Positions 1-6,913 of a stretch of DNA of 8,771 nucleotides are shown one piece after another. The stretch lies in assembly GCA_003641695.1 (NCBI GenBank), contig QNBL01000100.1, positions 1 through 8,771 of the forward strand, given 5' to 3'. Source of the stretch: Spirochaetota bacterium. Lineage in GTDB: Bacteria; Spirochaetota; Spirochaetia; B11-G9. Numbering within the stretch: the stretch's first letter is position 1; each line of letters opens with the position of its first letter. The notes beneath the pieces are model-generated. The model saw nothing but the letters and a program-made list of their open reading frames with translations. It was not told the DNA's origin and made no database searches. A program made the position numbers and the translations under genes.

Positions 1-95
1 CACAGGTAGGAGCATTCCTTTGCCGTTGCAAGAAGATGTTCAAACCTCAGGTGAGATAGATTCTTCTCGATGTAATTTTTAAGTTCAGCGTACAT
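1..95 (-). CDS. yqeK: YqeK-like HD-domain hydrolase, N-terminal fragment
   Basis: Only the first 31 codons lie in the window; the gene runs off the left edge. The start is the ATG that shares one base with the nadD stop (TAATG), typical of translational coupling. The visible peptide begins MYAELKNYIEKNL and continues with RFEHLLATAKECSYL, matching the amphipathic start of YqeK proteins, where an R-[FY]-x-H motif opens the HD-type metal-binding fold. In that family the enzyme splits diadenosine tetraphosphate symmetrically and usually sits directly after nadD, as here. The remaining HD motifs are outside the window, so the identification rests on a short match plus gene order. Confidence 0.72.
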   Translation of the reverse strand, partial: MYAELKNYIEKNLSHLRFEHLLATAKECSYL

Positions 96-667
96 TATTT
101 ATCCGTGTATAGTTTATTTTCTTCAATGTAATCATATACTTTCTCCGGAACGAGATACCGGTAAGCCATTCCGTTTTTTATCCTCTTCCGGATTTCCCGT
201 GAAGAAACCGGAATTACCAGGTTTTCGAGATAATGGTGAGGCAGATCAAAGGTCAGTTTCTTTCTAAGGTTTCTGTGCACAATAATCAGGTTAACTTTTT
301 CAGCAAGTTCTTCCCAGCGGTGCCATTTCTTGAAACCTTGAACAAGATCATCACCGATAACAAGGCCGATTTTATCTGTTATGCGGTATTTACTTCGGAT
401 AAAATCTACGGTATCGAGGGTATATGAAATCCCTCCCCGGTCAATCTCACATTTATCCAGAGTAAAAGGACTCTTTTCCAGTGCATATTCCAGCATATGT
501 ACTCTGTGTAGTACATCCGTCATCCGGTCAATTTCTTTATGAGGGGGAATGTTTGAAGGAATGAACAGAATCCGCTCATATCCGAGCTGTTTTCTTATCT
601 CTTCGCCGATATAAAGATGCCCATTGTGAACAGGATTGTACGTTCCTCCAAAAACAACAGTTTTCAT
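95..667 (-). CDS. nadD: Nicotinate-nucleotide adenylyltransferase NadD
   Basis: Transfers AMP from ATP to nicotinate mononucleotide, the penultimate step of NAD synthesis, in the cytoplasm. From the chosen start (MKTVVFGG) the protein is 190 aa, normal for NadD. Visible motifs are GGTYNPVHNGHL at residues 7-18 (the GGxxxPxHxGH nucleotide-binding signature of nucleotidyltransferases), FIPSNIPPHK at 35-44, GISYTLDT near 79-86, IGDD at 104-107, KWHRW at 114-118 and VSSREIRKRI at 154-163 (the ISSTxIR motif). An upstream in-frame ATG at 688 would add seven residues inside obg. I prefer 667 because the conserved beta strand begins there and the obg stop lies one base upstream. The Shine-Dalgarno is weak (GAGAAG about 14 nt upstream), suggesting coupling to obg. 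The stop overlaps yqeK by one base. Confidence 0.95.
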   Translation of the reverse strand: MKTVVFGGTYNPVHNGHLYIGEEIRKQLGYERILFIPSNIPPHKEIDRMTDVLHRVHMLEYALEKSPFTLDKCEIDRGGISYTLDTVDFIRSKYRITDKIGLVIGDDLVQGFKKWHRWEELAEKVNLIIVHRNLRKKLTFDLPHHYLENLVIPVSSREIRKRIKNGMAYRYLVPEKVYDYIEENKLYTDK

Positions 668-668
668 A

Positions 669-1646
669 TCATTCGGTAATCTTCTCAAAGTATTTAGTCA
701 GCTCATCCAGTCCTGACCGGCTAAAGGAAGATATTGATACGTTAATACCGTCCTTTATTGCTTTCTTAAGGGCAGTATATCCTGCTTCGCTTCCAGGGAG
801 GTCGTTTTTTGTACCAACAATTATTCTTTTCCGGTGGGCAAGATCAGGTGCATACTCTTTAAGTTCCTGAATAAGTGTCCGGTACACAGCAACAGGATCC
901 TTTTCTGTAAGATCTATGATAAACGCAATAGCCTTTGTTCTATTTATATGTTTAAGAAACTTGATTCCCATTCCGGAACCGCTGGAGGCACCCTCTATGA
1001 TACCGGGGATATCTGCAATTACAACCTTTTTGTAAGTGCCTGTCATTACTCCGAGATTCGGAATCTTTGTTGTAAACGGATATGCGGCAACCTTGGGCTG
1101 AGCATTGGTAAGGGCTTTCAGCATGGAAGATTTCCCTGCATTGGGTAATCCGACCAATCCAATATCCGCAATGAGCTGAAGCTCGACATGAACCCTTCTA
1201 TCCTCTCCGCTCTTTCCGCTCTGAGCATACCGGGGAGTCTGCTTTCTGGAAGTAGAAAAATGCCAGTTTCCGAGACCGCCCTGCCCCCCCTTGAGGAAAA
1301 CCCAGGACTCAAGACCGGTAAGATCTTTAATAACTTCACCACTTTCCGGGTCTTTTACAAGGGTTCCCGGAGGTACTGCAATAACAGCATCTTTTCCATT
1401 CCTGCCGTGTTTCCTACGCCCTTCACCGGGTCTGCCGTTTTCGGCTCTGTATACGCGTTTTGTCTTTAAATGTGAAAGAGTTTTTAGATTGTCACGGACA
1501 ACAAAAATAACGTCGCCGCCCTTTCCGCCGTCTCCGCCGTCAGGGCCGCCTTTCGGAACATATTTTTCTCTTCGGAAAGAGACACAACCATGCCCCCCGT
1601 TACCAGAGGTAACATCTATAAAGGTTTCATCAGCGAACCCGTGCAT
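669..1646 (-). CDS. obg: GTPase Obg (CgtA), ribosome assembly
   Basis: Obg is a large GTPase that helps mature the 50S subunit and links ribosome assembly to growth and stress. The 325-aa protein has the glycine-rich Obg fold at about 1-158 (GPDGGDGGKGG at 34-44) followed by the G domain: G1 GLPNAGKSS at 166-174, switch I FTTKIPN at 191-197, G3 DIPG at 212-215, G4 TKND at 279-282 and G5 SISSFS at 304-309. G4 has Thr instead of the usual Asn of NKxD, which I recall is tolerated in this family. The protein ends soon after G5, so the C-terminal OCT domain of the roughly 430-aa Firmicute form is absent. An AGAGG ribosome site lies 5 nt before the ATG. It follows rpmA by 23 nt and precedes nadD by 1 nt. 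Confidence 0.97.
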   Translation of the reverse strand: MHGFADETFIDVTSGNGGHGCVSFRREKYVPKGGPDGGDGGKGGDVIFVVRDNLKTLSHLKTKRVYRAENGRPGEGRRKHGRNGKDAVIAVPPGTLVKDPESGEVIKDLTGLESWVFLKGGQGGLGNWHFSTSRKQTPRYAQSGKSGEDRRVHVELQLIADIGLVGLPNAGKSSMLKALTNAQPKVAAYPFTTKIPNLGVMTGTYKKVVIADIPGIIEGASSGSGMGIKFLKHINRTKAIAFIIDLTEKDPVAVYRTLIQELKEYAPDLAHRKRIIVGTKNDLPGSEAGYTALKKAIKDGINVSISSFSRSGLDELTKYFEKITE

Positions 1647-1669
1647 AATTACCTCTGAAAGGTTTAAAA

Positions 1670-1924
1670 TTAGAGAGAAGTTTCGATAGTAACGTACTTT
1701 CTTCCAAGACGCCTTGAAAAGACAACTGTACCTGCTTCTTTGGCAAACAGCGTATCGTCTTTACCTTTTCCAACATTTGCTCCAGGATGGAATTTGGTTC
1801 CACGCTGTCTAACGATGATCTCTCCGGCCTTAACGATCTGTCCGCCGTATCTTTTAATACCGAGTCTCTGAGAATTTGAATCTCTTCCGTTTTTAGAACT
1901 ACCGCCACCTTTCTTATGTGCCAT
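1670..1924 (-). CDS. rpmA: 50S ribosomal protein L27
   Basis: L27 is a large-subunit protein whose N-terminus reaches towards the peptidyl transferase centre. The 84-aa product is full length and begins directly with MAHKKGGGSSKNGRDS, followed by the conserved LGIKRYGG, RQRGTKFHPG and VGKGKDDTLFA segments. The ATG is fixed by a consensus AAGGAG five bases upstream. Reading upstream in the same frame shows no start codon and no FxxLQFF-type extension of the kind Firmicute L27 precursors carry. This is notable because the gene directly upstream encodes a Prp-type protease. It lies 14 nt after prp and 23 nt before obg, in the usual rplU-prp-rpmA-obg order. Confidence 0.98.
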   Translation of the reverse strand: MAHKKGGGSSKNGRDSNSQRLGIKRYGGQIVKAGEIIVRQRGTKFHPGANVGKGKDDTLFAKEAGTVVFSRRLGRKYVTIETSL

Positions 1925-1929
1925 AATTT

Positions 1930-1935
1930 CTCCTT
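1930..1935 (-). promoter_or_regulatory. Ribosome binding site of rpmA
   Basis: Minus-strand AAGGAG stands five bases before the rpmA ATG and lies just after the prp stop codon (TAG at 1941-1939). It is the strongest Shine-Dalgarno match in this operon. It settles that mature-form L27 is translated directly, without an N-terminal precursor extension. Confidence 0.88.
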
Positions 1936-1938
1936 GAT

Positions 1939-2268
1939 CTATACTTTTATACTGACAGACAATTCATCCGGGTTTTCTGTTTCCAGATCCCTCAGCCCTG
2001 TGAGGATGCAGGAAGTTACCCCTTCCAGCCATCCATGAAGAGTATTGGAACAGGAAATAACTTCCAGAAAGAACTCTCCTCTGCTGTCAGCAGAACCCTC
2101 AATTACGATGCCCTCTTTTCCTTCAAGCGTCCTTCCAAGGGTTCTGAACAAAACTGAAGCTGATGCACAGACAATATTCTGTCCTTTAGCAGCAGCTCCC
2201 GAATGACCGACTGCCCTGATTCCGGATATGACACCGGATCCATTCAGCCGTATGGTAACCTCAATCAA
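1939..2268 (-). CDS. prp: Ribosomal-processing cysteine protease Prp homologue
   Basis: Member of the Prp (YsxB-like) family, which in Firmicutes removes a short N-terminal extension from L27. The protein is 109 aa, normal for the family. The catalytic pair is visible as His22 in AVGHSG and Cys34 in NIVCASAS, with the usual 11-residue spacing; Asn31 stands where many members have Asp in the GxDIVCA motif. The start is TTG at 2268-2266; no ATG or GTG fits before the conserved first strand. An AGGAG lies about 11 nt upstream inside the end of rplU, and the gap to the rplU stop is only 6 nt, so translation is probably coupled. The neighbouring L27 has no extension, so the substrate here is unclear. 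Confidence 0.9.
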   Translation of the reverse strand: MIEVTIRLNGSGVISGIRAVGHSGAAAKGQNIVCASASVLFRTLGRTLEGKEGIVIEGSADSRGEFFLEVISCSNTLHGWLEGVTSCILTGLRDLETENPDELSVSIKV

Positions 2269-2274
2269 TAAAGA

Positions 2275-2589
2275 TTAAGCTCCTGTAATCTCATTTACCT
2301 TCAAATAAGAGTAAGTTTCTCTATGCCCCTGCTTTCTGCGGTAGCCTTTTCTTCTCTTGAACTTGAAGACAACGACCTTTTTGTCCTTCTTATGCTCTTC
2401 TATGGTAGTTTTAATTGTAACTCCATCAACATAAGGAGTTCCAACCTTTACATTTTTTTCATCGTTTAAAAGAAGAACAGAGTTAAAATCAACTGCATCA
2501 CCCTTCTCTCCATCGATTCTATCTACTTTTAGAACAGCACCTTTCTCAGCTTTATACTGCTTTCCTTTAATTTCAACCATTGCGTACAT
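2275..2589 (-). CDS. rplU: 50S ribosomal protein L21
   Basis: L21 binds 23S rRNA in the large subunit. The 104-aa product has the family length, the N-terminal strand MYAMVEIKGKQY and the basic C-terminal signature KFKRRKGYRRKQGHRE at about residues 76-91. The ATG is preceded by GAGG with an 8-nt gap. It is the first gene of a unit with prp, rpmA, obg, nadD and yqeK, and has a strong promoter in the 83-nt gap after argS. The predicted leader is only about 30 nt, too short for an L21-type leader structure of the kind described in Firmicutes. Confidence 0.98.
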   Translation of the reverse strand: MYAMVEIKGKQYKAEKGAVLKVDRIDGEKGDAVDFNSVLLLNDEKNVKVGTPYVDGVTIKTTIEEHKKDKKVVVFKFKRRKGYRRKQGHRETYSYLKVNEITGA

Positions 2590-2628
2590 GAAGTCAACCT
2601 CAACAAATCTATATTCTTAAGTGAATAC

Positions 2629-2658
2629 CTTATAGCATAATCGGGTAAAACTGGTCAA
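2629..2658 (-). promoter_or_regulatory. Promoter of the rplU-prp-rpmA-obg-nadD-yqeK operon
   Basis: On the minus strand, TTGACC (2658-2653) is followed after 18 nt by TATAAG (2634-2629), each matching five of six positions of the housekeeping sigma consensus. A TGC directly before the -10 box makes it an extended -10 promoter. The predicted transcription start is near 2622, about 33 nt before the rplU ATG. It sits in the only sizeable gap between argS and rplU. I see no terminator hairpin in this gap, so readthrough from argS may add to expression. Confidence 0.78.
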
Positions 2659-2672
2659 TACCGCCGGAGCCT

Positions 2673-4433
2673 TTACATCCTGTCCAAAAATGGAACTCCA
2701 ACCAGGGAAAAGCCGTTCTTAAGGACCTGACGAATAGCTTTTACCAGTTCAATCCTCGCCAAAACACGGCTTTTATTTTCATCATTCAAAACCGGGACAT
2801 CATGATAAAATCTGCTGAAGAGTTTTGTTAGATCGTACAAATAACCTGTTACAACGGCCGGACTCATCTCTTCTCCAGCTTCCCTCACAACTGCAGGGAA
2901 GGAAGAAAGAAGTTTTACAAGCTCCCTTTCTGATTTTTCCCTCAGGGAACTGAAATCCGGACTTGTTTCAGCAAACTGTTCTTTTCTTTCCTCGAATTTC
3001 CTGAGCATACTTGAAATCCTGGCGCCCATGTACTGCAGATACGGACCGGTATTTCCATTAAATGATATGGAATCCTTGGGATTAAATATCATATCCTTAC
3101 CAGGTGAAACCTGAAGCAGATAGTAGTTAAGGGCAGCAAGGGCAACGGCATCGGTTGTTTTCTCAACATCCCCCACTTCGCTGATTCTGTCTTTGGATTC
3201 AATCTCTTCAAAAGCAATGCTCTTCAGCTCCTGAAACAGATCGTCCGCATCTACAACCGTTCCTTCCCGGGATTTCATTTTACCCTCGGGAAGATTAACC
3301 ATACCATATGAGAGATGATAAAGTTTCTCGGCCCATTTAAATCCCAGTTTCTTAAGTATAAAAAACAGTACCTTGAAGTGATACTGCTGTTCAGAGCCAA
3401 CAACGTATATTAATCTTTCAAAGGGCCAGTCTTTATGCCGTGCAATGGCGGTACCTATGTCCTGTGTAAGATACAGTGAGGTACCGTCACTCCTCAAAAG
3501 GACCTTTTTATCAAGATTTATCTCTGAAAGATCTGCCCAGACAGAACCGTCCTTTTCGGAATAGAAAACACCTTTTTCAAGACCCCTTAAAATTTCGGCT
3601 TTTCCCAACTTGTAAGTCTCACTTTCAAAGTAGAATTTATCAAAACTAATCCCTGTTTTACGGTAGGTTTCCTGAACTCCGCTTATCGTCCAGTTGTTCA
3701 TCTTTTCCCACAAAGCGGTAACCTCAGGATCTCCTGCTTCCCATGCCCTGAGCATGGCCCGCGCTTCTTCCTCAGCTCCGGGATACTCCTTTGACCATTC
3801 GTTGTACTTGACATAATACTTTCCAACAAAGTGATCACTTTTTATCCCTTCACTTTCCGGAGTAGTCTCTCCTCCGAATTTTTTATAAGCAAGCATTGAT
3901 TTGCAAATATGTATCCCCCGGTCATTTATCAGATTAACTTTCCGAACATCTGCACTGTTCATCGATAAAATTCTTGAAACGCTTTCTCCGATTGAATCGT
4001 TTCTCAGATGCCCCAAATGGAGAGGTTTGTTGGTATTGGGACAGGAAAACTCAACCATTATTTTTTCATCTTTATAGAGAAGGGTTCTCCCGTAATCATT
4101 CCCTTCCCTGTTTACGTCACTGACTGTTTTCTCAATCTGACCTGAGAGATCCAGTTTTATATTTACATAGGGTCCGGCAGGTTCAGCAGATCCAAGTGAA
4201 GCATCCTTATTCAAAATTTCAGCCACCTCTGCTGCAATCTGTGCCGGATTCATTTTAAACACCCTGGCAAAAGGGAAAAGAGGAAAGGCCAAATCACCAA
4301 GCTCCACTTTAGGCGGTGTCTCGAGAATAAGGGGGATATGATCAATAGCACCGGCATCAGCCCCATACTTTTCCGCAGAATCCATAAGCGCACTTTTTAT
4401 CCTATCTTTCCAAATATTTTTTAATGCTTCCAT
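2673..4433 (-). CDS. argS: Arginyl-tRNA synthetase
   Basis: Class I synthetase that charges tRNA-Arg in the cytoplasm. The 586-aa protein has the N-terminal ArgRS-specific (Add-1) domain at about 1-110, the HIGH motif as HLGH at 139-142 in KPLHLGHLRND, and the KMSKS-equivalent KMKSREG at 385-391. The C-terminal helical DALR anticodon-binding domain starts around NTGPYLQYMGARI (461-473) and ends in a hydrophobic tail, VGVPFLDRM. Length and motif spacing are normal. A GAGGAG ribosome site lies 6 nt before the ATG. It follows pgeF by 24 nt, with no promoter evident between them, and is probably the last gene of the operon that starts at 6858. Confidence 0.98.
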   Translation of the reverse strand: MEALKNIWKDRIKSALMDSAEKYGADAGAIDHIPLILETPPKVELGDLAFPLFPFARVFKMNPAQIAAEVAEILNKDASLGSAEPAGPYVNIKLDLSGQIEKTVSDVNREGNDYGRTLLYKDEKIMVEFSCPNTNKPLHLGHLRNDSIGESVSRILSMNSADVRKVNLINDRGIHICKSMLAYKKFGGETTPESEGIKSDHFVGKYYVKYNEWSKEYPGAEEEARAMLRAWEAGDPEVTALWEKMNNWTISGVQETYRKTGISFDKFYFESETYKLGKAEILRGLEKGVFYSEKDGSVWADLSEINLDKKVLLRSDGTSLYLTQDIGTAIARHKDWPFERLIYVVGSEQQYHFKVLFFILKKLGFKWAEKLYHLSYGMVNLPEGKMKSREGTVVDADDLFQELKSIAFEEIESKDRISEVGDVEKTTDAVALAALNYYLLQVSPGKDMIFNPKDSISFNGNTGPYLQYMGARISSMLRKFEERKEQFAETSPDFSSLREKSERELVKLLSSFPAVVREAGEEMSPAVVTGYLYDLTKLFSRFYHDVPVLNDENKSRVLARIELVKAIRQVLKNGFSLVGVPFLDRM

Positions 4434-4457
4434 TACATTCTCCTCGGAAGTCCCAGA

Positions 4458-5168
4458 TTATCCAAAATAACCGATCATTGCAAGCATCAGGGTAAACCTG
4501 CCCGGACCCTCCCTGCGGAATGAACCATACTTATCGTTACAAATTGTACACTCGTTAAAACTGTAGATATTTTTTACTCCGGTACTCTCCAGAATTTGCC
4601 GGTTGGCAGCAGGTAAATCGAGATAGAATGATCCATCCCTTTTATCTACGCTTTCAGCTCCCCAGTTATTCTTAAAGAAGCTGTATCGCTCTTTATCCAC
4701 TTCGTAACAGCATACTCCGGCGGAAGGTCCCATTACCGCCACTAAATCATCTATCCGTGAATTCATCTTTTGAGTTAACAGGTGTACTGCATCGGCTGCA
4801 ATCCCGGTCCCCTTCCATCCGGAATGGGTAATTCCGAAACTTCCGGTATTCCTGTCAAAGAAATAAACAGGCATACAGTCGGCCGCAGTGGCACAGAGAA
4901 TCAGGTTTTTGTTTCCCGTAATCAAGCCATCCCCCTGCAACACTCCTTCCGGAGCTTTATCCACCATAAATATCTTCCTGGAATGGATTTGACGGCAGCT
5001 GACAGCTCTTTCAGGATCCACCCCAATTAAACCGTACAGATTAAGCCTTTCCGGAGTAATTCCATTCTCCCGATACTCCATATTCCCGGCTTCTTTTAAA
5101 CTGAGCAGTATATCAGGCCCGTCAAAGGGCAGTATGAAGGTGAGAATATCCTCTCTACTCTGCAGCAC
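4458..5168 (-). CDS. pgeF: PgeF/YfiH family purine nucleoside phosphorylase (multicopper polyphenol oxidase fold)
   Basis: YfiH-type proteins have been reported as purine nucleoside phosphorylases/adenosine deaminases and, in E. coli (PgeF), as editors that hydrolyse mis-made UDP-MurNAc-L-Ser. The 236-aa protein shows the family metal/catalytic set: His62 in RQIHSRK, Cys98 in AADCMP and His115 in THSGWKG, followed by GPSAGVCCYEV at 147-157 and CTICNDKYGSFRREG at 207-221. The start is taken as GTG at 5168-5166. An in-frame TAG lies three codons upstream and no ATG occurs before residue 30, which would remove part of the fold. The Shine-Dalgarno is poor (AGAAGAG, very close), and the gene overlaps its upstream neighbour by 14 nt, so coupling is likely. 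Which activity is the physiological one cannot be told from sequence. Confidence 0.92.
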   Translation of the reverse strand: MLQSREDILTFILPFDGPDILLSLKEAGNMEYRENGITPERLNLYGLIGVDPERAVSCRQIHSRKIFMVDKAPEGVLQGDGLITGNKNLILCATAADCMPVYFFDRNTGSFGITHSGWKGTGIAADAVHLLTQKMNSRIDDLVAVMGPSAGVCCYEVDKERYSFFKNNWGAESVDKRDGSFYLDLPAANRQILESTGVKNIYSFNECTICNDKYGSFRREGPGRFTLMLAMIGYFG

Positions 5169-6858
5169 TGCTCTTCTCTACATCGTACAAAGCAGTAAAG
5201 TTTTCAAGAAACCCGTCTATGGTGTAGCAGATCTGAATCAGAAGGGATACCAGATCATTATTTTCCCCTTTTCCAATATACCCAAGGTTTGAAAGAGTAT
5301 CGTAAGGTCCGCCCACATCTCCATGAGTTATCCCTTTAAGGAGTCTGCTCATAAGATTCAGTGACGATACAAAGTCCATTATTATTGATTCAACCTTTTC
5401 ATCAATCCTGATAAACAATTTCCGTATCATATTGATCTTCTCCAGATCGTCCTCTTCACCATCCTTGATTGACTCTATCTCAAGAGCATACTCTCCTCCC
5501 GGTGCGAGTGAGGAATCGAGAAGCTTTAACCTTTCAAGGGTTTGTATAATTGATGTGTAGGATGATGTGAATTCCTGTTGATTCTGTTTCTTATAAAACG
5601 TGCCGTCCTCAAGAATAAGCTTCAAAGGGGGAAGTATTTCATGAGTGTACATGGTCAGCAAAAAAGTATATAGGATTGCAGTTGATCCTTCATACCGTAT
5701 GGAGAGTTCATTTCCCCAGATCCTGTTCCGATAGTACGTAAGATACTGGATTTTATGTACCTTCAACCGTTCCTGGTTTTCTGTCAGCAATTCTTTCTTT
5801 TTAATCTCCAGGGTAAATTTAAGCATGGAAACCTCAAATTTTTTGTACCAGAACTTTTTATACAGGGCAAACCAGTCTTCCCCCCCGCTTATTTCAGTGG
5901 GATTATAGCTGATGTTTCTATAAACAATCTTGAGAATTCTGTCCATGGGTATCCTTTTGTTGAATAATCTTATACTTTCCATGGTCTGTTCAGCTGTTTC
6001 AAGAAACTCTGTCAGCTTTTCAACATCATCGGGATCCCGGTTTGCCTGAATCATGTAGTAATAATATACTGCCTTGAATAGTTCCTGTTCAGGAGGAAAT
6101 CTGAAGCTGTGCAGGATGTTAGCCAGTTCTTTTAAACTGTTTCTCACATCCGAAAATCTGCAGATCTTTCCTTGCCTGGTACCTGAAGGCCCGAAGGCAT
6201 TCAGAATATGGTTAAAATCGAACTTTAAAAGTGCATTAAGAATATGAAGCGAACGGGAGTAGCGGTACATCATTCTCCGCTCCTCTTCTGAAACCGAACT
6301 TAGAATATCCTCCAGACGAAACTCCAACTCCCTGCGAATCTCGAAATTCAAAAGCTCATCATTCTCCTTACTAAGCTTCCATGGGTCAGTCTCGCTTATG
6401 AACCGCTGCTGGATTTCCGGGAGAAACCATCCGCCGAGGAACGAAAGAAAATCCATTTTGTTTATCTCAAGGGTGGAACAGATATATTCACTCAAATCAA
6501 AAAGTGAATCTCTGAAATTTACCAACTCTACATAAAAACCCTGAGCAAACTCCCCTTCATGATAACGAATAATGCCGGGGCTTTTCCGTTCTACGCTTTT
6601 CCCCAGTTTACTGATGAGATGATCTCCCAGAACTTTTTCATACTCGTTTGAAGAAAAGAGGGATTTAAGGAAAATTATCAGCCTTTCAATGATGGTGAGG
6701 TTATGAAGGTAGGTTGAATAATCCACAGGAGCATCTTCCTCTTCTACGGAAAGAGGTTCGCTGCTTACAACAGAAGAGATCTTCATCTTCTCCGCCATTT
6801 TCAACCGCTCTTCAACCGTGAGACCGGATATAAGTTTATCAAAAACAGAATTGCTCAT
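5155..6858 (-). CDS. Uncharacterised helical protein, possibly the spirochaete DUF5312 family
   Basis: I cannot assign a function. The 567-aa product resembles, from memory only, a spirochaete-restricted family labelled DUF5312. It starts MSNSVFDKLISGLTVEERLKMAEKM, an amphipathic helical segment, then has an acidic stretch (VEEEDAP near residue 40). The rest is rich in charged residues, Leu, Phe and Tyr and looks mostly alpha-helical, with a YYYYM run around 265 and a Gly-rich GITHGDVGGPYDTLSNLGYIG segment near 510-530. I see no signal peptide, membrane segment, Walker motif or metal-binding cluster, so a soluble cytoplasmic protein is likely. The ATG at 6858 is preferred over an in-frame GTG at 6876 because the GTG lies upstream of the apparent -10 box. 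Neither has a Shine-Dalgarno. The stop overlaps pgeF by 14 nt, so it heads an operon with pgeF and argS. Confidence 0.85.
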   Translation of the reverse strand: MSNSVFDKLISGLTVEERLKMAEKMKISSVVSSEPLSVEEEDAPVDYSTYLHNLTIIERLIIFLKSLFSSNEYEKVLGDHLISKLGKSVERKSPGIIRYHEGEFAQGFYVELVNFRDSLFDLSEYICSTLEINKMDFLSFLGGWFLPEIQQRFISETDPWKLSKENDELLNFEIRRELEFRLEDILSSVSEEERRMMYRYSRSLHILNALLKFDFNHILNAFGPSGTRQGKICRFSDVRNSLKELANILHSFRFPPEQELFKAVYYYYMIQANRDPDDVEKLTEFLETAEQTMESIRLFNKRIPMDRILKIVYRNISYNPTEISGGEDWFALYKKFWYKKFEVSMLKFTLEIKKKELLTENQERLKVHKIQYLTYYRNRIWGNELSIRYEGSTAILYTFLLTMYTHEILPPLKLILEDGTFYKKQNQQEFTSSYTSIIQTLERLKLLDSSLAPGGEYALEIESIKDGEEDDLEKINMIRKLFIRIDEKVESIIMDFVSSLNLMSRLLKGITHGDVGGPYDTLSNLGYIGKGENNDLVSLLIQICYTIDGFLENFTALYDVEKSSAAE

Positions 6859-6866
6859 TACCAGGG

Positions 6867-6895
6867 AGTATATCACAAAAAAGAAAAACGGCCAA
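6867..6895 (-). promoter_or_regulatory. Promoter of the unknown gene-pgeF-argS operon, overlapping a terminator
   Basis: On the minus strand, TTGGCC (6895-6890) is followed after 17 nt by TATACT (6872-6867), with a TGA before the -10 box (extended -10). The -10 is a five-of-six match and the -35 four of six. The -35 lies in the 3' arm of the tRNA terminator hairpin and the T-tract forms the spacer. The ATG at 6858 begins 8 nt after the -10 box, which places the transcription start within 0-3 nt of the start codon. If real, the mRNA is leaderless or nearly so. Confidence 0.6.
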
Positions 6896-6912
6896 TCAGA
6901 AGAAAGGCCGTT
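6876..6912 (-). terminator. Intrinsic terminator of the tRNA-Gln/tRNA-Glu unit
   Basis: The minus strand has a perfect 7-bp stem, AACGGCC (6912-6906) with GGCCGTT (6893-6887), a 12-nt loop, and then a T-rich tract (TTTTTCTTTTTT) running to about 6877. G-U and A-U pairs can extend the stem outwards by two. It begins two bases after the mature 3' end of tRNA-Glu, the expected place for a Rho-independent terminator of this unit. Confidence 0.9.
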
Positions 6913-6913
6913 C

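Noticed and set aside
279..282. Obg G4 motif TKND as a sign of an inactive GTPase
   Set aside because: These are residue numbers in Obg. Thr at this position is, as I recall, common among Obg proteins, and all other G motifs are intact.
665..688. Longer nadD start at 688
   Set aside because: It would add seven residues before the conserved first strand and overlap obg, with no better ribosome site; 667 fits the family N-terminus.
1118..1689. Overlapping reading frames on both strands inside obg and rpmA
   Set aside because: They lie within two strongly conserved genes in other frames, have no family resemblance, and their Ser/Pro-rich compositions reflect the Gly-rich coding of obg. I treat them as shadows.
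6874..6876. GTG start for the unknown protein at 6876
   Set aside because: It lies upstream of the apparent -10 box and within the terminator T-tract end, with no Shine-Dalgarno. The ATG at 6858 is more consistent.
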